A stretch of DNA of 64,000 bases from contig NC_134949.1 in NCBI RefSeq assembly GCF_965638725.1, forward strand, positions 122,944,294 to 123,008,293. Direction: 5' to 3'. The position numbers were made by a program, and so were the translations under genes. Shown piece by piece: positions 1-13,900 of this stretch; the first letter of the stretch is position 1, and the number at the start of each line of letters is the position of its first letter. Source of the DNA: Aptenodytes patagonicus. Lineage: Eukaryota; Chordata; Aves; Sphenisciformes; Spheniscidae. The notes below the pieces were generated by a model. That model was not told where the DNA came from and made no database searches. It worked only from the letters and a program-made list of their open reading frames with translations.

Positions 1-3000
1 TTACTTCACCTCAACTATGTTTCTTGGGATAACATTGAATTTTGGTCAGTTCATTATTGGCTTTGTTTGTCTTCGGCGCACTGTGCGTTACAGGGTTGGT
101 TTGAAACACGAAACACTGTGGAGGAGGAATCCAATATGGTAATACAATCATTTGCCTACTATTGCAGGAATAGTTTCCATTATGGCCCCTATTTTTCACA
201 CTCTCCTAACTTTCCAAAACACTCACCTTTGGAGATGGAGTTTTCCATAGTTGGTGTTTGCCTGGAGGTTAAATTTGCCTGTGTGAGTGGAAGTCTTAGC
301 AAAGACGTCTAGTCACTTTTACATTATGGGAGAGTGGAAAAAACCCCTACATTTTTTCCGGCTTGGGAAGAAAAATGTCTAACCACATTTCTAAGACGGG
401 CGACAGCAAATCTGCTGAGGGTTGAAATTTGACAGGCACAATCAGTGGAGAGCCCAGTCGTATGTTACGGACCCTGCTTTTTAAACTCATCTCCATGTCT
501 CCTGGTGTCTATAGGGGACTATTTGTGTTCAACAGCCTGCAGGATGACAGCACAACCAACCAGTCGCCCCAACTGCCAGCAACTTTTTTCCCATGTAAGC
601 ACAAAATTAGGAGCTGTATTAACAGCTCTGTCCTCAAGGGTCTGGAAATGCTAAAGTTAAATTTCTAATCATGTTAACTCAGTCTCTTGGAATGTGTATA
701 ATAAGTTTGTGTGTAAAGGAGTTGTTCGTCCAGTTAAACAAGGAGAACTGAGTGGTATTAAGAGAGTTGGTATCTTTCTTCTGCCATTACTTTTCTTTTT
801 CCTGTTTAAAACATCTACCTGGTCTGTGTGAAGGGCTTGGAGCTGGCCTGTAGTAGCTTATGAATCCTACGTGACGTCTGGCTATAGAGATAATTATTGT
901 GTGACTACATCTGGTTATTGGATTATTACCTGCATGAAGAAGTTGTCTTAGTTTAATAGCCAAGCCATTAAGAAAAAAAAGAAGGAAAGAAATACAATAG
1001 TTCCACAAGAGCAACAACTTAGCTGACATATCAGGAACTCTTAAGAAATAACACCTGAGCTACAAGCTGTAAAGAGGCTATGTCCACACAATGTGCAAGT
1101 CAAAAAAGCCAGCAAGATCATCATAGTTGTTGAAAATGCAGGCTGCAGCCACAGAGGAAGCTAGGCTTGCTCAGGACCAAGAGCGATTACAAACTGTAGG
1201 TGAGATAAAGGTGCAGTCTTCTTCATGATTTTGGGGAGGCAGTCAAACATGGAGAATGTTTGAAGCTTTAAAATTAAATATCATGCTTCTACTGCTGAGA
1301 AGCCACTTTTAGGTCACCTGCATTAATGAACTGTCATAAGCAATCAGTAAGAAATTAGTAGCTTCCAGCAGCAGTGGAAGTGCTAAGAAGTTGTAGCTAG
1401 GAGCTCTGGTAGGAGGCTTGAAACTAGGCATGTGCTTGGTGAGATCGGAGAGAGGAGTGGTCCTGCAGCCATGAAGCCACGTGCTTTCAGTAAGGGTAAG
1501 TAATTCCAGGAGTAATTCCAGAGCAGGAGCAGTGAATGAACAAACGTAGGTATCCCTGGCTGTATCTGCATTGCTCTTTGAAGTGCTCCGGTGAAGGACT
1601 AGAGCACCCTATCTGTCTCCCTGTATGACAATCCATAGTGTATGGCATTTCTCCCACAAATCCCTGCAGCATTCCAGTTAAGCCCCCTTTAATACTTATC
1701 CTCAGTCTTGACTTATCTGCCCCATGCACACCCTTTTAGCTGACCATGCTTGAGTGCGAGGCTAGACTAGATGACCTCCTGAGGTCACCTCCAACCCCAA
1801 TTATCCTGTGATCCCATAACCACATTGCAGAGCAGTCCTGCTGTCTGATTTTGCCACGCAGCTTGGTAAGGAGAGTGATGCTGCCACATCCGTGTGGCAC
1901 AGCAGGTCACTGCAGTGTGGCCAGTGTCACTGTGGAGGTCAGCAGGGCCATACACTGGATGGATTACTCTTCCGTTCCCGCTGTCCAGGACATGGCAAAG
2001 CATGTCCCCCTTTTTGAGCTTGCAGGCAGGATGCACGTTGCCCTACAGTGTCCCCCAAATATGGCAATCACAAAAAGTTTGGTTGTACCTGGGCCTCTCT
2101 GGTCACCACAGGTGGCCCTCGCGCACCCTGATCAGAAGCGCTGACTGTGCACATTGTGCCTGTGCTTCCTGGAAGTCCTCTGCCCGCCACCCATGCCAAG
2201 TGTTTGCTCTCTCAACTGTTGACATGAGATATCAGTCTCCATGATGTGATTATCTCCACTTTCATCTTTATCAGCGCTGTGTGACCCTCTGCAGCCTCCA
2301 CCCAAATGACCATGGGGAGTTCAGTCACATCCTGAGCTCCTGCCAAATGTGTCTTCAGGTGCCTAAGAGCTGCCTGGGAGATCAGCTGAGTGCAAGACCT
2401 GGGGCACTTCCTCACCAGCCTGCCCCAGGGGTGAGCAGCTGGTCCTGCTAAACCGGAGACAGGGATGGGACGTGGTGGGGATGCTTTGTCCATGGAGCGA
2501 GACACCAAGGGACAGAGGTAAGGACCCTCCTACAGGTCAACAAGTCCTGTTGGACAAGGAAGGCACGTGTTGTAAAAATACTTTCTGGTTGACAAGTGTA
2601 AAGCCTTTTCTTGTGGTCAAGGGCCAGCAATCTGCATCAGCCTCACACAGAGAAGCTTCTGGCGAGAAGTCATTCCAAGCCAGCTCACATTATATCGCAC
2701 GTCTGGGACCACGGGCTCTGCGGAGGGAGCACAACCCCAGCGAAGACGTGCAGGCTGGTCAGCCCTCTCCCCCCTACACCTCCCCTCACACTGGGGACCA
2801 GCTCATAGCGGTGAGAAACTCCCCTTGCAAGTATTGTAGTCCAGGCTTGGTACGGGGAGGCAGAAGGTGCAGAGAGGACCGATAGCAGCGACAGGCTTGC
2901 CATAGAGATCCCCCCACCCCGCAGACACCATGCAGGCCTTGCTTAACCAGAAGGGAAGGGGCCAAGGCAGCTCACAGGAGGCACCACGCAGAGAAAAAAG

Positions 3001-5487
3001 CTCCTCATTGATCACTGGGGCAATGCACCAACCTGGAGGTCATTCCTATTCACTGTACCCAGAAGAGATGGTTCACGATACTAGGAGAAAGGCTGGGAGC
3101 ATTATCACAAGCCACATGCTGGCCTGGCCCTTTTTCTCAAACAAGCTGTAAGTCAGACCTCAGATCCCTCTGTCAGCTATTCATGGCAGCAACTCCGGGC
3201 TAAGGGCTATTTGCTCTTCTGCTTGCTAAAGTCTGTGGTATCAGAGCCTGTAAAAGAAGGTGCATGAGGCATCCCTCCCTAAAGGTGATAAAAATCAAGA
3301 GGACCGAGAAAAAATAGAGCTGAAACAGAGTCCCAGGGCTCTCAGTTACCCTGCTGTCCTCATTTCAAAGAGCTCCCTGACCCTGATGGCCTGATTGCAT
3401 CTGGTTTAAGGGCTCAGCCTTGGTGTTGAGGACATAGGATTGAGCCTCCTACCACTTCGCCTGGCTGACTTCCTGGAGCCATGGGCATGGGCCCTCTAGG
3501 AGCATGCTGTTGGACTGGCCTGATCAAAGCAGAAATAGGCTGATCTGCGGGGGAGCGGGGTGACCTGAAAGAAAAAATCCCATTGGATTTGGTAGCTAGA
3601 GCCCACTCCTTGCCTTCTACCAGGAGGACTCTCAGTGCTGCTGTTCAGCTTCTGGCAGGCATTTTCTGTGATATCTGTCCTCCAGCTCTGTATGGTTGTT
3701 GTTGCTGCATGAGGTACCACTTGACCTCAGGACTGCTTGCTCCCCCTAATTTACTCCATGGCCTCCCTAACGCAGTTGTGGACCTTCTGGCTGTCAAGCT
3801 TTCACCTGCTGATCTGCTGGGGAGGGTAGGATGCAGGGTTTCTCCACAATTCAGGCCTGGATGCACGTGTACTGCCCGCAGTGAGCAGACTGCGTCATCG
3901 GTGGTAAAACTGTGTGAGGCAACTTGCCTGCACTGGGTGAGGGAGGCTAGGGCAGCTATGATTTTCCTGAGTAAGACAATCTTTTCCACTAGGATGGCAT
4001 GTGCAGGGAAGGCATCCGTGTATTGCTACGTCTTTAAGCCTATGTGGTAAAGGAGGGAGTGAACATTTGTGTTTGGATCTGATCCCAGGAGCTTATCCTT
4101 TGGCTTTCCACTTGTGCAGCTAGGGCTGCAGGGCTGTGTCCCATGGCTCTCTCTCGGGCTCCTCCACCATGATCCATCAACATAAAATTACGTTGCTCAA
4201 AACCAGACTCACTGGTTCCTTCCTTTTGCGGCTTAGGGCATATTTTTGGGGGGGTTGTCCTGGGGAATAGGGGAGTTCCCAGCAAGTTATTCTGGAGCAA
4301 CAAAAATGGTAGCGTCATCTGGTGACTCCTTAGCAGAAGAGTCCTTGATGCTAAATGGACTGACTGATGGAAGGGCTGGTGGCGTGACCTTGGTAGGTGG
4401 AGGCATGGCATGGATGCCTAGCTGAGCTAGGGCTGGTGGTTTGGCCCTAGGGGCAGACAGCTTGCTGCCAGGAAGCAATGATCCTAGCCAAAGAGTGACT
4501 ATCGCTGCCAGGCTGGTGGTGCATCCATAGCAAGATGAGGCCCACTGTCGCATGGATGCGCTGACATGTCACTGCCATCCTCTCTGATGAGAGCTGTGAG
4601 TTTTCCTTCGAATCTGCTGCAACCTGCTGGCGGGTGAGGAGTTACCTTTTTCTTATCCAAGGGCTTTCCTGTCTGTGGGCTTCCTGAAAGTCTTCATACT
4701 CAAGGCAGAAGTATCTTTCCCCATCTCAAGTGGTTGCTCCTGCTCTTGGTCTTGAAGGCATCCTTTTTTTCCCCTTTGCCCGGCACTGCCCTCCAATTTT
4801 GCATTTCCCCCAGCGGCCAGTCTGGCCAGGGATCTCTGTGTATCCCATGGCCACTGCAGCTCCGCTCTGTGAAATCATAGCGCCCTGAATGTATTTCTTT
4901 CCCCCATTCCCCTCAACCTCTCCTCCCCATTTAGTGAGGACTGTGTGGGCCTTATCTGGCCCCAGAGCCCCACCTTTGGGTGTCAGGTGGTTGGCATGCC
5001 TGGCTGCGGAGATGTGGATGAGAGGACCCCGTGTCCTACTCCTACTTCAAAAGCAGTGCCCAGCTTTTGAAGAGACATGCTGTGTTTGAAGGGACAAGGT
5101 GTGGGGGGGTAAGGTGTCATGGCCCACATTGCTCTGGCCTTCCGGATATATGCTGGCAAACTCTGGTGTTCCAGAAGCACTGTTGCCATGCGCATGACCG
5201 GTCACACAGATATGGAGGTCTCCTAAAGGTTGCTGTAGTGGGCTGGGTGCTTCTGAAACGCTGGCTTCTGTATGTGCTGGGGTGGTCTCAGGTGTGCATG
5301 CCCAGAGAGGTCAGGGAGGCTGCCCGCTCCCACCCTGCAGGGGCAGCCGAACAGGGCACAACAGCCACAGCTTGGTGGCAAGGTGGGAGCTGCTTCACCT
5401 CCATCCCTCAGCCAGGAAGACATTACATTTAAGGGCAGAGAGAAACAAAAACCTCACATTGTCACCTTATCGCTCGGGTTTGGGAGT
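1..5487. other. Non-genic interval
   Basis: I see no supportable gene. Apart from the CR1 tail near 1.75 kb, open frames here are short, lack splice context and do not resemble known proteins. Confidence 0.6.
1745..1818 (+). mobile_element. CR1 LINE 3' end remnant
   Basis: The stretch gaggctagactagatgacc followed by tcctgaggtcacctccaacc and ending near atcctgtgatccc matches the CR1 3' UTR terminus with several substitutions, so this is an old copy. Confidence 0.75.
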
Positions 5488-5620
5488 GTGGTCCAGCGGG
5501 GTGAGTCTAGACAGACAGGAGCCTAATCGGGTTCAGGTCTGCTACGCGCCTCTGCGTGGGCTTGGCAATCGGCTTGCTTGTCCGTCTGTGAAATGGGGCT
5601 AGCAGTGCTTACCTTTGTTT
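5488..5620 (+). mobile_element. MIR-like SINE remnant
   Basis: The order of motifs fits a MIR/core-SINE: gtggtccagcggggtgagtc, gacaggagcctaatcgggtt, a degraded middle, then gtctgtgaaatggggctagc with agtgcttacct. An old copy. Confidence 0.6.
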
Positions 5621-5756
5621 TCGGGACGTTTCAGGTCTCAGCATGAAATGTGTTATGCACGAGGAAGGTTTCTGGTGTTATTTCTTAGTAATGAGCAGCA
5701 GACCTTGAATTTTGACCTTTACATGTTGTTGGGGTTTCTTTTGTTGGTTGGTTTTG

Positions 5757-5770
5757 TTTTTTTTTTTTTT
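5757..5770 (+). repeat. Poly-T run
   Basis: Fourteen T residues form a homopolymer after a TTTTG-rich stretch. Confidence 0.9.
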
Positions 5771-7834
5771 ACGACTCTCCGTACTCGCCTCACCAGGCCT
5801 GAACTGAGTGGACTGGTCGCAATTGAAGGTCAGAATCATTTTCCTGCTGGCTCTAACCATGTAAGTAGGGGTTAGAGCAGCGCTGGAGGGGGATATATTT
5901 ATGGGCATGCAGATGAGCTACCATTTGGACTCGTTTCCACTAGTAGGTGGAGGGATGGAAGTACAGCTCTGTGGGGACACGGTGTGGTCGCTCCCGAAAA
6001 CGGCACCCAGCGTGGATGAGCTGAGCCTCTGGCTTGCTTTCTCCTTAGCTGGGTGTAGGCAGAGAGCAAGAGCGAAGACCAATCTGCGTGTCACCGTGGG
6101 TGAGTAAACTTAAGTGCCAACTCGTAGGGTTATCTGGCCCTTGGCGCCAGCCTTTTGGGTAGCCAAACACCAACGCTGACCAGCTTGCAAAGAGGAAAAA
6201 TATTCAGTTTTCTGCACTTTCAATCCTGGTAACTCTTGCCCTTGATCTGCTCAGCTGGATTGAGAGGAAAGGCTAAGTGTGTCTCAGCCAGCGTAAATCA
6301 TGCCTCCTTCTGCCTGGCTCCATCTGTAAATGATACCAGCCCAGGCTCGGTGTTTGCCTCCAGAGTAACCCCACATGTGTAAGCATCTCTCTGTGAGCAT
6401 TAACCTAACCGGGAGAGTTATTCCCATGCAATCTGCTCCCCTCCATACACCGCAGTGTTCCCAGCAGGCTTGCGCAGCTGCAGCTGCCCTTCCAGGGGAA
6501 CTTCTTCAGTCCATTGGACTCTCCTAGATTCAGGCCCCATCTTCAATAGATAACTCGTACATAGATAATACATACATCAAACCTGAAGTTCGACAACCGA
6601 TTCCTTGTTCCCTACGGTTTATCATCTAGCTGGAGGGATGCTCATGTGTTACCGTGTCAGCAAATAATTATTCATTAACTCAACTGGGCCAAGCCCAGAT
6701 GTGTGCTCATCTGCTGCAGGTGCTGCTATCCTGATTTCTGAATTAAAGCAGGCCCTGAGGAGGGACATGGTTTTGATGTCCATGGGCTAACCTCTGGATT
6801 AGTCTGTCTCTGAACTTGTTCATATGCGCACCCAGGAGCTCCTGTCAAACCTCTCGCAGCAGCCAGCTAGGTAGGGGCAGAGGGGGAGTGCCGTGCGGGA
6901 GTGTGCAGTGCTCTCTAGAATACAACAGCAGTATTGTGTTAGCACCCTCTCTGTGGACTGAATCCATCACCATGACAGCTGGCTGAAGAAACAGCAACAA
7001 ACCAAGGAGTTCACCAGCTTGTCAAAAGTTTTAGGTTTGGATGAGGTTTTGACAGACCCATCTCACAACTCCCCAGTAGCCCAGGCACCGTGCAGACTGC
7101 CCCTGGGCTTCCTCCTCCCCCTCCCCACCCACCTGCCCGAGACTCCGTTCCCTTTCCAAGAGGAACGTGAGATGTTTGAGTTTTAGTCTGGGGTGGAAGG
7201 CAACTAGATTTCATAAGGCGATTACTGTTTTCTGCCTAGTTCTCATTGTGATGCTGTGCAGGCTGTGAATCTTGATCCCGGTCCTGCACATGCATTTCAT
7301 GAGTTTCCCTGATTAGAGTTGAAGATGCCATAAAATTTACCAGGAACATTGTTCTGGGGTTCTGGTTAACCTAGGAAGAGCTCAGATACACAGTGATATG
7401 AATCAGGATCAGGTTCTATTGCAAAGATGGCTCTGAGCTCCTGAATTCCTCCCGTTAAATGGGATAGTTGGTTTCAATCCATTATTAATGATTCCTGACA
7501 CAGCATTTGATCTCCAGTTCCACAGGGTCCAGGACTGTTCAGATGAGCCTTTGGTCCTTACTCATCTCATTATGTGAGCTTCAGCCACCTATGATGTGAT
7601 ATTAATGATCAATTAAAAATACCGCTCATCTACGAATTAATAATAGGGATCCTTGTTTAAAAGAGCAAGTGCAGTTCTAGGACACTGTCAGATTTGTGGG
7701 GACTCTCAAGCAGACTTTCATCATGCAGGTAGCATGGATGTTAGGTGTAAGGTAGGGCTTTGTATAAGGATGAGAATTTTGATGCATGTTCTGTGGAGGA
7801 TGGGGTTCATAAATCAGTCTCTACATCAAAGGTA

Positions 7835-7960
7835 TCAGGAGGCAGTGGGTCAGCAGAGACAGCCACAGCTGAGAAGACCTAGGTTCAGCCTCTTGTCCCA
7901 TCAGAGAGTCATTCAGTGATCGGACAAACCACTCAGCTTCTCAAAGCTATGTTGGTTCCT
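7835..7960 (+). mobile_element. Probable MIR-like SINE remnant
   Basis: The segment carries agaagacctaggttcagcct and, after a gap, cggacaaaccactcagcttc, which resemble the internal parts of MIR (tRNA-related B-box region and the cctcagtttc block). Divergence is high. Confidence 0.4.
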
Positions 7961-10900
7961 AGCTCCCACTGATTTTAATAGGTATTACACACCTCAGTAT
8001 CCTTGAAGGTCAACGCTTTCAGTTGTTTTCCTGAAAGAGAGTCAGCAAATCAATGTTTTCGTTTGAACTGCTCAAGTCCACGGTGGTCCTGTTACCAGAA
8101 AAAGGCCCACAGATACTAGGACAGAGCACTGCATGCAGTCCTGCAAACGCAGACCTCCTGGGACGGCATACCTAGAGGCGGCTCTGTGCCAGCAGCCAGC
8201 TCCATCTCCGGGCGGTATGTGTCTGCGTCCTTCAGAAACAATGTTCTTACCCTTCCTTAGACTCGTATCAGCTGCAGGATGCTGCAGGGTACGGCTCATG
8301 CTGTTCCTGACTGGTGAGATAAGGCTCCCTTCAAAGTTCCAACTTGTTAAAGAAAATCTCACACCACATGCAGCGCGTCTGGAAGCTTCCAGATTGTTTA
8401 GAGTTACATGAGCAAAACTGTATCTGTATTTTCAGCAAATATCTTCTAAAAACATGTGAGCTTTAAAATACATTGAGGTTGTCAAAAGATGCCAGCAAAA
8501 AGAGCGGTCACTGTAAGACCGAGCCGGTGGTGTGGTTAAAGCACCTTTGAGACTTCCAGACAGAAGTGTATCTATCAGTACAAGACAAATAAGCAAAATG
8601 CCTGTAACTGATCGGGTTAGAGCATCACTTCTTCCTATTTGGCCATTTCTTCATGGCCTGCCTGTTTGCTTCATAGCTTTCAGCTGCATACATAAAAAAA
8701 CTAGGCGAAACACATTTTGGGTCACCATAGGGTGCTGACCTGGACTTTTGTTACGGGCCTGATATCTGAAGGGAAAGATAAACATTTTGCTTCTTTAATA
8801 AGACCTCAGTTGGCCCTTCAAATAGGAAATGGTATTTCGAGCAATGAGGCCAGCTGGATTTGGTGGGACCTGCATCCTCTGTGGTGTCCCATGTGCTCCA
8901 AGACAAAAAGCAAGGGACGTCCCGTTGTCCTGATTTATGGAAAAATACGTCTCTGGAAGAGATTAAATCTGCTTTTGCTTCCCTGGCAAAAGTGACCCAG
9001 ATATTTTTATATCTAATCGGGTTCCTTTTCATTTATCATGATGTTTAGTCAGAGTTGTAGGTCAAACAAACGGCTCTGTGCTGTGTGCCAAATGCAGACT
9101 GATATGGACCCTTTGAAATAAGAAGTGTGAGCAATCTTCTCCCCACAGGTTTGGTCCTCCTGATAGGTGGGCACACAACTGACATATCACTCTTCAACCC
9201 ATTCGTGAGCACTTCACTTGTGTATTAGCTTTATGGCAATTCTCAGCAATGAGGGGAATACTTATCAAAACTGAAATCTGAATAAAGAAAGCAGAAAAAA
9301 CTGAGTAAGTTTTACAGATCAGTTTTAAGAGAAAGTCTGTCTTTGATGAGAGGTTTGAGACTTCCCTTCTGAGAAGATGAAATTACTCTAGGTGAGCCCC
9401 GAGCTATGGAAAAATGTGTTTTTATTTTAATTATGCAGAATATGATAATTCTGAGTGTGGGCTGGCAAAATCAAACCCCAGAGATGGGGACCCCTCTAAT
9501 TCAAGCCTCTTTTTCTTCAGCCAGCCCATCCACATTATTACATTTGGATTTTGGATGTTTGGGGTCCTTCTGGAGGAGGATCAGTTTGCTATAAGGAACC
9601 TCTCTGTTTTTCACTGCAGGCTAGGATCAGAGGCGAGCTCATGACACAGCACTGAGATCTCAGGTCAAACGTGAATGTGTTAACATGGAGGAATATGCAC
9701 AGTTGAAGTCCAGCTTCTTATACAGATACGCAGATGTGTGAATGGTCTGCAGCATTTGAATCCAGGTCTAGACTCGTATTTTGAACCCTGCCTGAGTTGA
9801 GAGAATTGAGGTCAGAAAGGTCAGCTTGTCAAGCAAGGCTCCTGAATTATGTCACCGGAGTAAATTTTTAATGAAGGAACATAGGAATCTTACTCAGCAT
9901 AGTGCTTTGTAAGCTCATTAACTATTTCCTGGATAACATATAGCACAGTATTTTTCACCTTCCCTTTAGGTGAAATGCAAGGAAATTTTTAATCATTCAG
10001 CATATCCACTGGGTGAAACGTAGTCACCCTTTCAGTCCCATATCGTAACCTTTTCTTGAAAGCTTGCAGGATACATTGCCCTTAATCCATGTTTCTGGGC
10101 AGAGAGAAATCTCCATTCGCTGAAAACCAAGATCTCCATAGACAAAGGGGAGACACACAGCCTTTGTAGCCCAACGCTAAGAAGCATCTCCTGCTGCCAC
10201 TGAAGAAACACTTGAGGTACTCAGGAGGCAGTGAAAGTTCTCGTATTGACTTTAGTGAGAGGAGGCTGAAAGCCTGATCCTTTTCTAAACATAAAAAACC
10301 TTTTGCTTCTGTCAAAGCAAATATCTGCTTGTGAAACTTCTTAGCTAGGGGCTGGAGTAACACAGTGCCACGAGGGATTTGGTGTGAAAAATGGGTAAAT
10401 ATCACATTTAGGATTTGGATTAAGGTCTCAAAGATGCCTCTTAAGCACCTCTAACAGTCTCTGAGGTGGTTGCTTAAGCTAGTTTCACTCTAGACTTTCT
10501 AAGTGAAGTAATAGAATTGGTGTCCACCAGCAGATGGTGCTTGTGCCTGAGAATTGTTTTCTTTCATGACGGTTGAAAGACACAGATTCTCGCATCATTA
10601 CTGTAAAAGATACTTTACAAGGCAAAACGTTGTCCATTACATTGCGTGGATTCCATATTTTAGATAGGTCCTATGTATGCCTTTCTGTCTGCTCTTCCCT
10701 CACCTCCAATGCTGCTTTTCTTTAAAGGGCCATTGAGTAAATGGACGATTCCCTCTTAAAAGATATCCCATAGAAGGTCCCTGTTTAGCAGATGTAATAC
10801 CAGGCTGAAGAACTTCAGTGATAGGAAAAAGAGAGACGAGTGATTTTTTTTTTACTTGGGATATCTTTCAGGCTAACTTCAGTGGAGACATCTATGCGCA

Positions 10901-13900
10901 AAACCAGGCAAGCAGTCTATCCCTTGTAGTCTACCGATTCCCAGCTCCCCAAGGACAACAAGCTGAAGTTCGTCAGCTCTGAAACCATCTGGAGCAGATG
11001 AGGAGGAGACAAACAGACAAATAAACACCCACTTGACTCCAGACTATTCTCTTTAATGTTTGTGGGACCAAACTGCTAACTTTTAGCTGAAATCTGGTCT
11101 ATTATAACTAATTTGCATTAGGAACCTTGTGCTGTTTTTTCTGCCATTACAATAGCGGTAGGTACTTTAAAATGAATATCCAGGATCACCCCCACCGAGG
11201 TAGATAATACATAGCCACACTGCACCCAAGTGTCTTGACTCCTCTCCTCCATCATATAGATACCTTGATGGTTGATACATCTAGTCCCTTAGTTCACACA
11301 CCACTGTGTGGGCCCGCTGCGTTGTGGAACATATGAGGGTCCAAGCTCAGGAACAGTGCTGCTTTTGGGCTGCAGGGTTGCACTTAACACTGGGCTTGTA
11401 GCTAGCTCTGGTGATGGAGAAGGAGTGATGGTAACGGTAAATCTCTGCATCGCAAGTGCATGAGGCGTGGCAATCCCTGCAGAAGAGCACAAAACAGGAG
11501 TTTGATTCAACACGTTAGACTGGAATATGAAGCTACCCCTTGTCCTAGAGAGCTCGTGGTATTAAGCCCAGACCTGCCCTCGGCAGCCTGCACACTGCTG
11601 TACTCTGGTGCCTTCCGTGCTGCTCTGGGCAGCTTCATCCCCATCCAGGAGATACCAGCATGGGGACTGTGGTTACCCCACTGAGACGATGAGACCTCTG
11701 AATGATCTGGGTCAATGCAAAAGCAGGGTAAGGTACCAACATGAGATGGAAATTTTGTGAGCACCTTCTTACATGAACCACAACAATCACATACTTATAC
11801 ACATAAAAAGGTGTGCGTACTCAATTGTGCAGGTCTGCAGACATTCTTGGGCACTACGAAAAATCTGATTTATTTTAAAAGTGACTGAATTTTTATGAAA
11901 ATGGTAATTTCTCCTCTTTCTTCCATCTCAGAAATGGCCAGTGAAAAGCAGCAGCAGAAATGCTAAATTCATCCTTCTCGAAGAAGGCACTTTGAGGAAC
12001 CGCACGTTATATAGTCCTGGCACTAAAAGAAAGCAGGACCAAAACGCACTTCCATGACTTTGGTGGGATAAACGTACATGCCATGCCACAATGCTTGCAG
12101 CATACGTTCCTGGCCACCACACTCACAGTATTTTTGAAATCTAAAGTGAATCAACAGTCCATGGCTCTTTACTGTAGCTTTTAATGGAGCCTTTGATGGA
12201 GATGCCAGGATATGGTTTCTAGAGCGCTGGACGTTAGCACATCCAGGAGGGTAATTAATCAGATGGAATCCAATTAAAAGATTACTCTCCTGTTCTCCAG
12301 ATAGGGTGCTATATAGATGCACAAAATTATCTGTTGAAATCCCTCAGGCAGCTTACCCAGAATAACCTTCTTCTGGACCCACTCCAGCTCCCAGCGGAGG
12401 CTCTAGTTCAGGAAATCATCTTTTTTCAGAACAGCGCTTAAGCATTTGCTTAAAGTTAGGCACGTACGTAAGAGCCACTTCCAACAAGGCTGTACTTAAT
12501 TGCACCCTAGCTGCCTTCCTAAATTGAGATTAATGTCAACTGGAAGGTTCCAGCCGATTTCGGAAAGCTGGGAGGAGGCCACTGCTGTCTCCACAGAGTC
12601 ACTGTGCTTCTTTACCATGGGAATACTCACAGAGTTATGCAGTGCATGGTATATCTAAAATCACACATTATTTCGGGCCCGGGAGCCATCCCAGGGGGGT
12701 GTGAAGGTGTGTGGCCCAGCGGATCAGCATGAGGAGTTCGCCTCGGCTCCCAGTGCCTTCCTGGGGGAGCTGGTGCCGGCTGGGGGATGGCAGGGAGCCA
12801 GCCGCACTCAGAGTGGGGTCAGCACCGGATCCAGAGCAGGCTGGTGCTAGGGGTGCCGGGTCTCTGCACGCCACCAGCCCCGCACCCCGAGCCAGAGGCT
12901 GCGGCGTGGTGCTGAGGCCAGGTATCAGGGAAGGTGCAGGAAAGGCGCTGGCACGGGGAAGGCATGCACGCATGGGTGGCCTCTGTCTGCCGCTCCGGAG
13001 GCAAGGGTTTTCTGCTTGGAGTGGGAGCTGAACGCAGGCAGATTGCAAGGCCAGTTTGCACAATTGGATTGCGGCCATATAAGCAAATCGGCCCAAGGTC
13101 AAGGAAGGCTGAGGAAACAAGAAATGTGCCTAGGCTCACGCAACATATACCAGGTTAAATGAGCATTTATTTCTTAACTCATGTGCTGACACACTTGTTT
13201 TCCTTCCTTGTCAGTGGGCTTGAAATGATCAGTTGTCTTTACTTTTTAGAGCTCTCGGGGTGATGCGGGGCCTCAGGATATGTTTTGGCCTCAATGGCCT
13301 CTATGGATTGTTGTGTGTAAAACATAGATTTTTTCTGCCAAAATAAATATCAGTGTAATGTAACTTTCTGTGACAGTGGAGTTGGGCTCAGAAGATGCCA
13401 TTGCATGAGGTTGCACAGGGTGCTTGCTCTGGTTTTCTATTTCAATAAAATGTCCTGACCTGGCCTTTGCTTCCCCTTTCACTCTCACCGTGTGAGCAGT
13501 ATCAACTGGTTCCACGATCACAGGACTCCATTAAAGTCCCAAGTGTGAGCAATGAGCATCTCCACTAGGCTGTATCCAGGTCTACAGGTTGGGAAAAATA
13601 AACAGCACTTTTTTTAATATGCAATGATGGAGTGCATTAAACCCAAAATATATAGCAGCTCTAGACCTAACTTGAGATTTCTACAGAACGCTGAGCTCGT
13701 CAGTAGGTTGCAACTAGCCAGAGTGACCATGTGCTCATACCAGATAACACTGGCACAACCTGTGCTGGGTGCTCTCCTCCTCTTCTCTTCTGCACAGCGT
13801 AACGTGGCACAGGCACTCCGCACGGGTTGCTGGTGCCTGGACCCTACCAGTAACAAAGCTGCTCAAGTGCCACAAGAGAAGAAGAGCAGCTCTCAGATCT

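Noticed and set aside
3405-3480. Possible MIR core near 3.4 kb
   Set aside because: Only a short weak match (tcagccttggtgttgaggac); not enough to support.
12668-13139. Overlapping open frames of 106-150 codons on both strands
   Set aside because: GC-rich composition explains them; no domain, splice context or recognisable homology.
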